Origin: Amycolatopsis lexingtonensis
GTDB lineage: Bacteria > Actinomycetota > Actinomycetes > Mycobacteriales > Pseudonocardiaceae
Reading direction: 5' to 3'
Length of the DNA stretch: 64,000 nt
NCBI RefSeq assembly: GCF_014873755.1
Contig: NZ_JADBEG010000001.1
Span: forward strand, 5,439,501-5,503,500
Within the stretch, counting starts at the first letter, position 1. The number at the start of each line of letters is the position of its first letter. Below the pieces are notes generated by a model. That model worked only from the letters and a program-made list of their open reading frames with translations. It did not search any database and was not told the DNA's origin. Positions 16,407 through 24,868 of this stretch are shown here, one piece after another. A program made the translations under genes and the position numbers.

Positions 16407-17540
16407 CTATTCGGCGCCGGGCCCGAAAATCGTTTCCTGCCCTTTCAGGCAGACCACCGCGTCGAACGCCGATGCGACGTCGACCGACACGGTCATGTGC
16501 GCGTGCCGGATGCCCGACGCCGCCGGACGCGCGACCACGCACGGCGCCTGATCCGCGAGCAGCGCCTCGACACTGCCTTCCGCTGGGTCCCCGAGGTCCT
16601 GCGGAAACATCCGGAACCCGAGCCGCTCGCCTTCGTCGGGCGCCAGTCCGGTCGTCGTCCCCGAGACCGCGGTCAACGCGAGCGCGAAATACCGGTCGCC
16701 CAGCTCCGCGGCCAGGTGGGTGCCCGCCGACGGCGCCGTCATCCCGGGCATCGGCGAGAACGGCACGCGCTGGAGGTGTCCGTTGTGGAGCATCAGCACG
16801 ATCTTCTCGCCCGGAAAACGCCGTCGCAGCAACCGGACGGTGGCCGCCATGTACGTGTCCCGCGACGAACTCTGCGGCTCCGGCGCCTGCCCGGCCATCA
16901 GCGCGGCCAGCTCCCGCAGGTACAGGTCGACGCGCAGCGCGCCCTCCGCGTCGTGCGCGGCTTCGGGCGCCAGCGACTCGACGTGTCCTTTGAGGACGGT
17001 CAGCGCAGTGGTGGCCGCGTCCCGCGCCGCGACGCTCATCTCCTGGTACCGCCCCGGCGCGACCGCGCTGCTCACCGACGCGTACGGCTCGCAGGCCGCC
17101 AGCGCCGTGTCCACAAGGGACACATTGGCGGGGTCCACCCGCGACAGGACTTCGCGGACCGCCCGCAGCGCGGGCACCGGCGAGCCCGCCGAACCCGGTA
17201 CGTCCAGCCCGAAGAACCGGACGCCGCGGCCGCGCAGCCAGGTCAGCATCGCATGCACCTCGGCCGAGTCGCCCAGGCCGAAGGTGAAGCCGTCCCGCGC
17301 GATGCCGGCGACGTCGCCCGGGCCACCGCGCAGCCACTCGTCGACGAGGTGCCCCTCCGGGAAGCCCCCTTCGAACCCGAGGACGGTGAACCCGCGCTCG
17401 GTGACGAGGTGGCGCAGCAGGCGGTCGCGCAGCGCGCCGAACTCGCGGATGTGATGGTTGTTCTCACCGATCGCGACGACCTCGGCGTCGCCGATCAGGT
17501 CGGCGACCGAAGCGACGGCGACGGACTCGGTTTCTGGCAT
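16407..17540 (-). CDS. Erythromycin esterase family protein
   Basis: The 377-residue protein has the erythromycin-esterase/EreA fold signature: VVAIGENNHHIREF near residue 20, GFEGGFPEGHLVDEWLRG, RFFGLDVPGS, and MLHNGHLQRVP with a conserved histidine. In macrolide esterases the conserved His/Glu residues hydrolyse the lactone ring, but most family members in actinobacteria have unknown esterase or succinoglycan-type roles. The ATG at 17540 is 31 bp from the divergent TetR gene at 17572, so the two promoters must overlap and the TetR protein is the likely repressor. It is a candidate resistance determinant. Confidence 0.8.
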   Translation of the reverse strand: MPETESVAVASVADLIGDAEVVAIGENNHHIREFGALRDRLLRHLVTERGFTVLGFEGGFPEGHLVDEWLRGGPGDVAGIARDGFTFGLGDSAEVHAMLTWLRGRGVRFFGLDVPGSAGSPVPALRAVREVLSRVDPANVSLVDTALAACEPYASVSSAVAPGRYQEMSVAARDAATTALTVLKGHVESLAPEAAHDAEGALRVDLYLRELAALMAGQAPEPQSSSRDTYMAATVRLLRRRFPGEKIVLMLHNGHLQRVPFSPMPGMTAPSAGTHLAAELGDRYFALALTAVSGTTTGLAPDEGERLGFRMFPQDLGDPAEGSVEALLADQAPCVVARPAASGIRHAHMTVSVDVASAFDAVVCLKGQETIFGPGAE

Positions 17541-17571
17541 ACTGGGCACACTAACGCAACAGGAGTAGCAG

Positions 17572-18204
17572 TTGGCAACCGAGATTTCCGGCACCAGACG
17601 GCCGGGCGGCCGCACCGAGCGGACCCGCCTCGCCGCGCTCAACGCCACCCTGGAACTGCTCGGGGAACGCGGGTACGCCGAGCTGACCGTCGAGGCGGTC
17701 GCCGAGCGCTCCGGCGTGCACAAGACGACGCTGTACCGGCGGTGGGAGTCGGCCGAAGGCCTGGTCGCGGCGGCCCTGCTGATGGGTACCGAGCAGGAGT
17801 GGGCCGCGCCGGACACCGGTTCGCTCGAGGGCGACCTGCGCGAGGTCAACCTGGAGCTCGTCCACTACTTCACCTCGCCGGGCGAGCGCGAGCTCCCGAC
17901 CGCGTCGATCTCGGCCGCGTTCCTCTCCGCGCGCGCCGCGGACGCCCTGCGCGAGTTCTACGTCGACCGCCATGCCCGCTCCGCGCCGATCGTCGAGCGG
18001 GCCGTCGAGCGCGGCGAGGTCCCGCCCGGGACCGACCCGGTCGAGGTCGTGCGCGTGGCCTGCGGGCCGGTCTTCTACCGCCTGTTCGTCTCCCGGGAAG
18101 GCGTGACGCCGAAGGACGCCGGAGTGGCCGCCGCCGCGGCCGCCGCGGCCGCGAAAGCCGGGGTGTTCACGACGGACGGCGGAACCGCACCACGTCCAGC
18201 GTGA
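17572..18204 (+). CDS. TetR family transcriptional regulator
   Basis: The 210-residue protein has an N-terminal helix-turn-helix (about residues 15-62) with LGERGYAELTVEAVAERSGV followed by HKTTLYRRWES, the classical TetR pattern. A helical ligand domain follows and the end is an alanine run. The start is TTG, 7 bases after AGGAG. It is divergent from the erythromycin-esterase-family gene with only 31 bp between starts, which suggests it represses that gene and itself. Its 3' end overlaps the convergent GNAT gene by 38 bp. Confidence 0.88.
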   Translation: MATEISGTRRPGGRTERTRLAALNATLELLGERGYAELTVEAVAERSGVHKTTLYRRWESAEGLVAAALLMGTEQEWAAPDTGSLEGDLREVNLELVHYFTSPGERELPTASISAAFLSARAADALREFYVDRHARSAPIVERAVERGEVPPGTDPVEVVRVACGPVFYRLFVSREGVTPKDAGVAAAAAAAAAKAGVFTTDGGTAPRPA

Positions 18205-18571
18205 CTTCGCCGAGCGTCTCGGTCCCGGTTTCGCCGTCGGCACGCCAGCCCTGCCGGACGTAGAACGCCTTCGCCCGCTCGTTCGTCGCGAGCACCCACA
18301 GGACGGCGTCGCCGGACAACTCCTCGAGAACGCGGTCGTGGAGTGCCCGGCCCAGGCCGCGGCCCCAGTACCGCGGCAGCAGGTACAGCGCGTAGAGCCG
18401 GTCCGGCGCGAAGGCGGCGAACCCCGCGACGGCCCCCGCCTCTTCGACGACCAGCACCCGCCCGCCGCCGGCGATGCGCTCCGCCCAGGTGGCCGCCTGT
18501 TCCCCGGCCGAGAGGTGCGCGAGGAAGCCGTCCGGCAGCAGGCCCGCGTACGCCGCCCGCCAGGACGCCAC
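18167..18571 (-). CDS. GNAT family N-acetyltransferase, start uncertain
   Basis: The readable 134-residue frame has GNAT acetyl-CoA motifs: LYLLPRYWGRGLGRALHDRV (the RGxGR-type pyrophosphate loop) and FYVRQGWRADGE. The first conventional start is a GTG at 18571, but in-frame sequence above it encodes LIRRATLADAPAIGEVH, the normal first strand and helix of this family, running into the end of recG without an ATG, GTG or TTG. Either a CTG at the recG stop is used or the gene is N-terminally truncated. It lies directly after recG and could be read through from it. The acetylated substrate is unknown. Confidence 0.7.
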   Translation of the reverse strand: MASWRAAYAGLLPDGFLAHLSAGEQAATWAERIAGGGRVLVVEEAGAVAGFAAFAPDRLYALYLLPRYWGRGLGRALHDRVLEELSGDAVLWVLATNERAKAFYVRQGWRADGETGTETLGEVTLDVVRFRRPS

Positions 18572-18618
18572 GTGGACCTCGCCGATCGCCGGGGCGTCGG
18601 CGAGCGTGGCCCGGCGGA

Positions 18619-20772
18619 TCAGCTCTTCTCCAGGTACTCCGCACGGTCGACGTCGACGACGTCGTCGACCATCTGGGCCAGGCCGCGGTACTTCTTCAGC
18701 TCCGGGTCCTTCTCGACGATCTCCTGCGCGCTCGCCCGCGACGCGGCGATGACGTCCTCGTCGCGCAGCAGCGACAGCAGCTTCAGCGTCGACCGCTTGC
18801 CGGACTGCGCCGCGCCGAGGATGTCGCCTTCCCGCCGCAGCTCCAGGTCGAGGCGGGACAGCTCGAAGCCGTCGGTCGTCGACTCCACCGCCGCCAGCCG
18901 CTCACGGGTCGCCGTGCCGTCGAGGGCCTCGGTGACCAGCAGGCACAGCCCCGGCACGCTGCCCCGGCCGACGCGGCCGCGCAGCTGGTGCAGCTGGCTG
19001 ACACCGAAGCGGTCGGCGTCCATGATCACCATCGCGGTCGCGTTCGGCACGTTCACGCCGACCTCGATGACGGTCGTCGCCACGAGGACGTCCAGCTTGG
19101 CCGCGGAGAACGCGCGCATCACCGCGTCCTTGTCGTCCGGGGGCATCCGGCCGTGCAGCACACCGATCTTCAGGCCCTGCAACGGACCGTGCTCCAGCTC
19201 GGGCGCGACTTCGAGGACCGCGAGCGGCGGCCGCTTGTCGCTCTTGTCCGACGGCGGCTCGTCGCCGATCCGCGGGCAGACGACGTAGGCCTGGTGCCCC
19301 TTGCCGACCTCTTCGCGGACGCGCTGCCAGATCCGCTCGAACCAGGCGGGTTTTTCGGCGACCGGCACGACCGTGGTGGCGATCGGCGAGCGCCCGACCG
19401 GCATCTCGCGCAGCGCGGAGACCTCCAGGTCGCCGTACACGGTCATCGCGACCGTGCGCGGGATCGGCGTCGCCGTCATGACGAGGACGTGCGGGCTGGT
19501 GTCGCCGGCACCGCGGGTGCGCAGCGCGTCCCGCTGCTCGACGCCGAAGCGGTGCTGCTCGTCGACCACGGCGAGGCCGAGGTCGGCGAACTCGACGTGG
19601 TCCTGGATCAGCGCGTGCGTGCCGACGACGATCCCGGCTTCGCCGCTGACGATCTCCAGCAGCGACTTCTTGCGCTCCTTCGCGCCCATCGACCCGGTCA
19701 ACAGCGTCACGCGAGTGGCGTTCTCCGCCGCGCCCAGCTCGCCCGCCTGGCCGAGGTCGCCGAGCATTTCCCGCAGCGAACGCGCGTGCTGCGCGGCGAG
19801 GACCTCGGTCGGCGCGAGCATCGCGGCCTGCCGCCCGTTGTCGACGACCTGCAGCATCGCCCGCAGCGCGACGACCGTCTTGCCCGAGCCGACCTCGCCC
19901 TGCAGCAGCCGGTTCATCGGGTGCTCGGTCGCGAGGTCCGCGGCGATCTCGTCGCCGATCCCCCGCTGGCCCGCGGTGAGGTCGAAGGGCAGCCGCTTGT
20001 CGAAGGCGTCCATGAGCCCGCCGCTGACGTGCGGGTTCGGCTTCGCCGGCCGCGAGATGGCCGAGTGGCGCCGCTGGGCGAAGATCAGCTGGACGGCCAT
20101 GGCCTCGTCCCACTTCAGCCGCTTCTTCGACGCCTCGAGGTGCGCCCAGTTGCTCGGGCGGTGGATGCCGTGCAGCGCGGTGTCGAGGTCGGACAGCTTG
20201 TGCAGCCGCCGCAGCTCGGCGGGCATCGGGTCGTCGTCGACCTCGAGGACGTCGAGGACCTGCCGCACGCACTTGGCGATCGACCACGTCGGCATGCCCT
20301 GCGCCGCCGGGTAGACCGGGATGATCGCGGCGAGGAAGTCGTCCATCGCCTCGTCGGCGCGGTCGGCTTCGAACAGCTCGTACTCGGGGTTGGTCAGCTG
20401 CAGGGTGTCGCGGAAGGCCGACACCTTGCCGGCGAACAGGCCGGTCTTGCCGGGCACGAGGTCCTTCTCCCGCCACGCCTGGTTGAAGAACGCGCAGCTG
20501 AGCCGGCGTTTCCCGTCGGTGATCACCATGTCGAGGATGGTGCCGTTGCGCGCCTTCATCCGGCGCTTGCTCACCTTTTCGACGCGCGCCAGCACGGTGG
20601 CGTGCTCGCCCAGCTCGAGGCCGGCGATGTCGGTGAGCTCGCCGCGCTCGGCGTAGCGGCGCGGGTAGTGGCGCAGCAGGTCGCTGACCGTCTCGATGTC
20701 CAACGACGTGGCGAGCGCCTTCGCCGTCTTGGCGCCCAGCAGCAACGGCAGCTTGTCGCGCAGTCCGGCCAT
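18619..20772 (-). CDS. recG: ATP-dependent DNA helicase RecG
   Basis: The 717-residue protein has an N-terminal OB-like wedge domain (about residues 1-160), then two helicase domains with Walker A GEVGSGKTVVALRAML (about 290), the DEQH box in VVDEQHRFGVEQRD, motif III in LVMTATPIPRT, and motif VI HQLRGRVGRGS. RecG drives branch migration and rescues stalled replication forks. It begins 4 bp after the DAK2-domain gene, so the two are in one operon, the same order as in mycobacteria. Confidence 0.97.
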   Translation of the reverse strand: MAGLRDKLPLLLGAKTAKALATSLDIETVSDLLRHYPRRYAERGELTDIAGLELGEHATVLARVEKVSKRRMKARNGTILDMVITDGKRRLSCAFFNQAWREKDLVPGKTGLFAGKVSAFRDTLQLTNPEYELFEADRADEAMDDFLAAIIPVYPAAQGMPTWSIAKCVRQVLDVLEVDDDPMPAELRRLHKLSDLDTALHGIHRPSNWAHLEASKKRLKWDEAMAVQLIFAQRRHSAISRPAKPNPHVSGGLMDAFDKRLPFDLTAGQRGIGDEIAADLATEHPMNRLLQGEVGSGKTVVALRAMLQVVDNGRQAAMLAPTEVLAAQHARSLREMLGDLGQAGELGAAENATRVTLLTGSMGAKERKKSLLEIVSGEAGIVVGTHALIQDHVEFADLGLAVVDEQHRFGVEQRDALRTRGAGDTSPHVLVMTATPIPRTVAMTVYGDLEVSALREMPVGRSPIATTVVPVAEKPAWFERIWQRVREEVGKGHQAYVVCPRIGDEPPSDKSDKRPPLAVLEVAPELEHGPLQGLKIGVLHGRMPPDDKDAVMRAFSAAKLDVLVATTVIEVGVNVPNATAMVIMDADRFGVSQLHQLRGRVGRGSVPGLCLLVTEALDGTATRERLAAVESTTDGFELSRLDLELRREGDILGAAQSGKRSTLKLLSLLRDEDVIAASRASAQEIVEKDPELKKYRGLAQMVDDVVDVDRAEYLEKS

Positions 20773-20776
20773 CTCG

Positions 20777-22354
20777 CTATTCGACTCCCATCAGCAGCAC
20801 GGCGCCGGTCTGGCCGCTGGCGTAGCTGGTCAGCTCCACCTCGGGGTGCTCCACCCGCAGCTGCTCCGCGAGCTCCCCGGCGACCCCGGGCGGCGCGGCG
20901 GCGCCGCTCAGCACCGTCACGAGCTCGCCGCCGAGCGCCAGCATGCGGTTCAGCACGTTCATCGCGGCGGCGACCAGGTTCGTCTCCGACGCGGGCGCCG
21001 GCTCGATCAGGACCACCTCGTCGTCGACCAGGCCCACGACGTCACCGGACTGGGCCCGGCCCACCCAGGTTAGCGACTCCTCCTGCGCGATCCGCAGTTC
21101 GCCACGCCTGGTCGCGGCGGCCGCTTCGGCCATCGCGACGACGTCGTCGTTCGTGCGGCGCCCGGCGTCGTGCACGGCGAGGGCGGCCAGCACCTGCACC
21201 GGCGACACGCAGGGGATGACGACGACGTCCCGGTCGGCGGCCACGGCGTGCCCGGCCGCGGTGTCGACCGCCGCGGTCAGCTCGACACTGCTCGGCAGCA
21301 CCGTGACGTGCTGCCCGGCGGCCTCGTTGAGCAGGCTGATCATGTCTTCGACGCTCGGCGTCTCGCCCTCGGGCACGGCGAGCACGGGGATGCTCTCGGC
21401 GCGCAGCAGCTCGGCCAGCGCGCCGCCGTGCACGACGGCGACGACCGTGCGGTCGATCCCGCCGCCCGGTTCGATCGGCGTCGGCGTGAGCAGCGGCTCG
21501 ACCCGGATCTTGCGCGGGCGGCCGAGCGTGAGCCCGGCCTCGATGGCGGCGCCGATGTCCGCGCAGTGGACGTGCACGGCGTGGCTGCCCGAGCCGTCGC
21601 CGGCGACGGTGACGCTGTCGCCGAGGCCGCTGAGCTCCTTGCGCAGGGTCGGCAGGCTCGCCTCGTCGACGCCGTCCAGGAGGTACATGACCTCCCACGC
21701 ATAGGCCTCGGCCTGCGGGACGGCGTGCACCTCGAGGGCGTGCTCCTGCTCGATGGGCGCGCCGGTGAGCACCCCGACCAGGGCGTCGAGCACCGCGACC
21801 AGCCCGCGCGCGCCGGCGTCGACCACGCCGGCCCTGGCCAGCGCGGGCAGCTGCTCCGGCGTCTTCTCCAGGGCGTACGCGGCTTCCTTCGCGGCTTTCC
21901 GGGCCACTTCGCCGAGCGTGCTCGTCTCCCCGCGCACGGCGAGGGCGACGGCGTGCAGCACGGTGAGGATGGTCCCGGCGACCGGGCGGCTGACGGCGCC
22001 GGTGGCGACCTCGTCGGCGTGGCCCAGCGCCCCGGCCAGCCACGCACCGTCGAGGTCCCCTTCGGCCCGGTCCGCGAGCCCGCGCACGACCTGGGACAGG
22101 ATCACGCCGGAGTTGCCCTTGGCCGAGGCGACGGCTCCGCGCGCGAGAATCCTCAGCGCTTCGGCGGCGTCCGCGGGGTTCGCTTCCGCCAGTTCGGCGG
22201 CCGCGCCGCGCATGGTGAAGAGCATGTTGGAGCCGGTGTCGGAGTCCGCCACGGGGTAGACGTTGATCCCGTCGATGGCCGGGCGCAGGGTCGCGAGGCT
22301 GTGCACGCAGCCCGCCGCCCAGTCCGCCACCGCCGCCGCGTCCAGCACCCGCAC
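20777..22354 (-). CDS. DAK2 domain protein, FakA-like
   Basis: The 525-residue protein starts with a DAK2 (dihydroxyacetone kinase L-type) domain: DGINVYPVADSDTGSNML (about 31-48) holds the metal-binding aspartates, and GAVASAKGNSGVILSQ follows. A linker and a C-terminal DegV-related region complete the FakA layout. Firmicute FakA phosphorylates fatty acids carried by FakB; no fakB is nearby, so the acyl substrate is inferred. A GTG at 22354 follows AGGAGG with 7-base spacing and beats longer upstream reading. It is upstream of recG in one operon and divergent from rpmB. Confidence 0.88.
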   Translation of the reverse strand: MRVLDAAAVADWAAGCVHSLATLRPAIDGINVYPVADSDTGSNMLFTMRGAAAELAEANPADAAEALRILARGAVASAKGNSGVILSQVVRGLADRAEGDLDGAWLAGALGHADEVATGAVSRPVAGTILTVLHAVALAVRGETSTLGEVARKAAKEAAYALEKTPEQLPALARAGVVDAGARGLVAVLDALVGVLTGAPIEQEHALEVHAVPQAEAYAWEVMYLLDGVDEASLPTLRKELSGLGDSVTVAGDGSGSHAVHVHCADIGAAIEAGLTLGRPRKIRVEPLLTPTPIEPGGGIDRTVVAVVHGGALAELLRAESIPVLAVPEGETPSVEDMISLLNEAAGQHVTVLPSSVELTAAVDTAAGHAVAADRDVVVIPCVSPVQVLAALAVHDAGRRTNDDVVAMAEAAAATRRGELRIAQEESLTWVGRAQSGDVVGLVDDEVVLIEPAPASETNLVAAAMNVLNRMLALGGELVTVLSGAAAPPGVAGELAEQLRVEHPEVELTSYASGQTGAVLLMGVE

Positions 22355-22432
22355 CCCGTAACCTCCTACCTGGTCCCGGGGCAGCGTATCGACCCGGTGC
22401 TCGGGGCCGGGAACGCAGTAGTTACTATGGTT

Positions 22433-22480
22433 GAGTTGCCCAGTGCATCTGGGCTCATTTCTATGACCCAGATCCAAAGG
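22433..22480 (+). promoter_or_regulatory. rpmB promoter and leader hairpin
   Basis: A TACTAT hexamer at 22433-22438 is a possible -10 site. The leader then holds an inverted repeat, ATCTGGG (22447-22453) with CCCAGAT (22467-22473), ending just before the AAAGGAG ribosome-binding site. The hairpin could influence initiation of L28 translation. No convincing -35 box was found. Confidence 0.35.
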
Positions 22481-22488
22481 AGTTCGAC

Positions 22489-22680
22489 GTGGCTGCCGTG
22501 TGCGACGTCTGTGGCAAGGGACCCGGCTTCGGCAAGTCGGTCTCGCACTCCCACCGCCGTACCAACCGCCGGTGGAACCCGAACATCCAGACCGTCCACG
22601 CCAAGGTGGGTGTGTCCCAGCGCAAGCGCCTGAACGTGTGCACCTCGTGCATCAAGGCGGGCAAGGTCGTTCGCGGCTGA
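22489..22680 (+). CDS. rpmB: 50S ribosomal protein L28
   Basis: This 63-residue basic protein (GTG start after AAAGGAG) is L28: [20 protein letters not shown], the RTNRRWNPN segment and the C-terminal CTSC. The two CxxC pairs make it the zinc-binding C+ type, as opposed to the cysteine-free paralog used under zinc limitation. The gene is divergent from the DAK2/recG operon and ends at a textbook intrinsic terminator. Confidence 0.97.
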   Translation: MAAVCDVCGKGPGFGKSVSHSHRRTNRRWNPNIQTVHAKVGVSQRKRLNVCTSCIKAGKVVRG

Positions 22681-22695
22681 GGCGAGAAAAGTTCG

Positions 22696-22733
22696 AAAAT
22701 GGCGGGTGCTCTCCGGAGCACCCGCCATTTTTT
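22696..22733 (+). terminator. Intrinsic terminator of rpmB
   Basis: A perfect stem of 16 bases (AAAATGGCGGGTGCTC with its complement) and a 4-base loop are followed by a run of T. It starts 15 bases after the rpmB stop; because the stem begins with A residues it can also serve the convergent hydrolase gene. Confidence 0.92.
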
Positions 22734-22737
22734 GTGC

Positions 22738-23508
22738 CTACTTCAGGAAGCCGGTCAGCAGGTCCTTCAGCGTTTCCGGGTACTGGAGGACTCCGTGGTC
22801 CTGCCCCGCCAGGGTTTCGTGGCGGGCGCCCGGCACCGCCGCGGCCGCCGCGCGAGCGCCTGCCTGGAGCGCTTCGTCGCTCGCGCCGCCGCCGATGACC
22901 AGCGTCGGGATCGAGATCTTCGCCAGGTGGTCCGTGCGGGGGCGGGCGCCCGGGCCGCAGATCGTCAGGTCGTACGGGAGCGTGTGTGCCAGCGCCGTGA
23001 ACCAGCCCCACACCGGCGCCTGCTTCATCCCCTCGACCATCTCCGCCGGGGTGCCCGCGACCTGCAGGAACGTCGACACCGCGCCGTCACGGTCGCCCGC
23101 CGCCAGCTGCGCGTCGACCTCGTCCAGGACATCGCCCCGGGCGTGCTCGGGCGTCGCGTACGGCGGCTCGTACGCCACCAGCTTGTCGATCGGGAGCCCC
23201 GCGGCCGCCGCCTCCAGGGCCAGCACCGCGCCCGACGAGTGGCCGAAGACCGACGCCGTCCCGCCCGCGTGGACGATCAGCGCCGCGATGTCCTCGATCT
23301 CCCGCTCCAGCGCGTACGGCGCGGAGTCGCCGGAATCACCGCGCCCCCGCCGGTCGTACGCGATCGTCGTGAAGTCCGCGGCCAGGACTTCCGCCAGGCC
23401 CGCGACGGTCGTGCGGTCGTTGAACGCGCCGCCCACCAGGATCACGGGCGCGCCCGAACCACGCTGCTCGAAGAAGATCGAAGTGCCGTCGGCCGATGTG
23501 ACGTTCAT
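22738..23508 (-). CDS. Alpha/beta hydrolase
   Basis: The 256-residue protein has an alpha/beta-hydrolase fold: LVGGAFNDRTT (oxyanion region), DRRGRGDSGDS, the nucleophile elbow GHSSG near residue 91, and a C-terminal GQDHGVL with the probable catalytic histidine. The sequence resembles non-haem chloroperoxidase and proline-iminopeptidase-like esterases widespread in actinobacteria. No partner gene hints at a substrate; it is monocistronic and convergent with rpmB. Confidence 0.85.
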   Translation of the reverse strand: MNVTSADGTSIFFEQRGSGAPVILVGGAFNDRTTVAGLAEVLAADFTTIAYDRRGRGDSGDSAPYALEREIEDIAALIVHAGGTASVFGHSSGAVLALEAAAAGLPIDKLVAYEPPYATPEHARGDVLDEVDAQLAAGDRDGAVSTFLQVAGTPAEMVEGMKQAPVWGWFTALAHTLPYDLTICGPGARPRTDHLAKISIPTLVIGGGASDEALQAGARAAAAAVPGARHETLAGQDHGVLQYPETLKDLLTGFLK

Positions 23509-23572
23509 TGCGGGTCCTCCAAGGTTCGTTTCCCCCTGGTCGGAGCCGTCACCCGGATCCGGACACCGATCC

Positions 23573-24250
23573 TCAGGGAAGTTTCCAATCGACGGGCGCC
23601 GCGCCCTGCTGCTCCAGCATCTGGTTGGCCCGGCTGAACGGGCGCGACCCGAAAAAGCCGTTGTGCGCCGAGAGCGGGCTGGGGTGTGCCGACTCGATGC
23701 ACGGGACGTCGCCCAGCATCGGCCGCAGGTTCCGCGCGTTGCGGCCCCAGAGGATCGCCACCATCGGCTCCGACCGGGCCGCGAGGGCTTTGATCGCCTG
23801 CTCGGTGACCGCTTCCCAGCCCTTGCCCTGGTGGGAGTTCGACTTCCCGGGCTGCACGGTCAGCGACCTGTTGAGCAGCAGCACGCCCTGCTCGGCCCAC
23901 GGCGTCAGGTCGCCGTTGGACGGCAGCGGGTGGCCGAGGTCGTCGGCGTACTCCTTGTAGATGTTGACCAGGCTCTTCGGGATCGGCCGGACGTCCGGCG
24001 CCACCGAGAAGCTCAGGCCGACCGCGTGCCCGGGCGTCGGGTACGGGTCCTGGCCCACGATCAGCACGCGCACGTCGTGGAACGGCTGCTTGAACGCGCG
24101 GAGGACGTGCTCACCCGCCGGCAGGTACGTCCGGCCCGCGGCGATCTCCGCGCGGAGGAACTCCCCCATCGCGGCGACCTGCGGCGCCACCGGTTCCAGG
24201 GCCTCGGCCCAGCCTGCCTCGACGATGTCCTGCAGCGGTCGTGCGGTCAC
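23573..24250 (-). CDS. ung: Uracil-DNA glycosylase
   Basis: The 225-residue family-1 enzyme has the water-activating loop [18 protein letters not shown] (catalytic Asp), [11 protein letters not shown], and [11 protein letters not shown] with the catalytic histidine and leucine loop. It removes uracil from DNA, which matters in a GC-rich genome prone to cytosine deamination. The GTG at 24250 gives [10 protein letters not shown], the usual family start; an ATG at 24259 would add three residues. Its position between thiL and the DAK2/recG pair matches the mycobacterial order, with accessory genes inserted on both sides. Confidence 0.96.
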   Translation of the reverse strand: MTARPLQDIVEAGWAEALEPVAPQVAAMGEFLRAEIAAGRTYLPAGEHVLRAFKQPFHDVRVLIVGQDPYPTPGHAVGLSFSVAPDVRPIPKSLVNIYKEYADDLGHPLPSNGDLTPWAEQGVLLLNRSLTVQPGKSNSHQGKGWEAVTEQAIKALAARSEPMVAILWGRNARNLRPMLGDVPCIESAHPSPLSAHNGFFGSRPFSRANQMLEQQGAAPVDWKLP

Positions 24251-24280
24251 GGCGCGCAAGCCTACCGGGCGTGGCCGGCG

Positions 24281-24811
24281 TCACCCGAGCGGGTCGAGCC
24301 GCCGCAGCTCGGTCCGGAACCGCTTGCCGCGCTCGACGTAGGAGTCCACCACCAGCGCGATGCTCTCCGGCCCGAACGACTTGTTCTCCCGCACCTTCGC
24401 CGGCACGCCGAGGGCGATCTCGCCGGTCTTCACGTACGAGCCGTACGACAGCACCGCGCCCGCGCCGACCATGCCGCCGTCCTCGATCACCGAGCCGTTG
24501 AGCACCACCGAGCCGGACGCGATCAGGCACCCGGTGCCGATCGTCGCGCCCTCGACGTGCACCGCGTGCCCGATCGCCGACGACGGCCCGAGGATCGTCG
24601 GGTGCCGCTCGGTGCAGTGCAGGACGCAGCCGTCCTGGACGTTGGAGCGCTCGCCGATCTCGATGTAGCCGTGGTCGCCGCGCAGCACGGTCTGCGGCCA
24701 CACCGACGCGTGCGCGCCGATCCGGACGTCGCCGATCACCGTGGCGTCGGGGTGGACGTAGGCGTCGGGGTGGATCGTCGGCTCGAGGGATCCGAGTGCG
24801 TAGATCGGCAT
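24281..24811 (-). CDS. Gamma carbonic anhydrase-like hexapeptide protein
   Basis: The 176-residue protein is a left-handed beta-helix: repeated hexapeptides such as IHPDAY, VIGDVR, SVWPQTVLRGD and SNVQDGCVLHC. Histidines in LHCTERHP and IGHAVHVEG match the metal ligands of the PaaY/YrdA gamma-carbonic anhydrase group. The usual role is CO2 hydration or a related metal-dependent activity; activity was not proven for many members. It lies just upstream of ung (30 bp), likely co-transcribed. Confidence 0.9.
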   Translation of the reverse strand: MPIYALGSLEPTIHPDAYVHPDATVIGDVRIGAHASVWPQTVLRGDHGYIEIGERSNVQDGCVLHCTERHPTILGPSSAIGHAVHVEGATIGTGCLIASGSVVLNGSVIEDGGMVGAGAVLSYGSYVKTGEIALGVPAKVRENKSFGPESIALVVDSYVERGKRFRTELRRLDPLG

Positions 24812-24868
24812 GCCGCCTCCGGGGTGACTGCGGTTTCACTTCCCGTGCGATTGGATCACGGCATCGCC

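Noticed and set aside
17090..17130. TGTCC/GGACA inverted repeat in the esterase-family gene
   Set aside because: Within coding sequence; short and without positional meaning.
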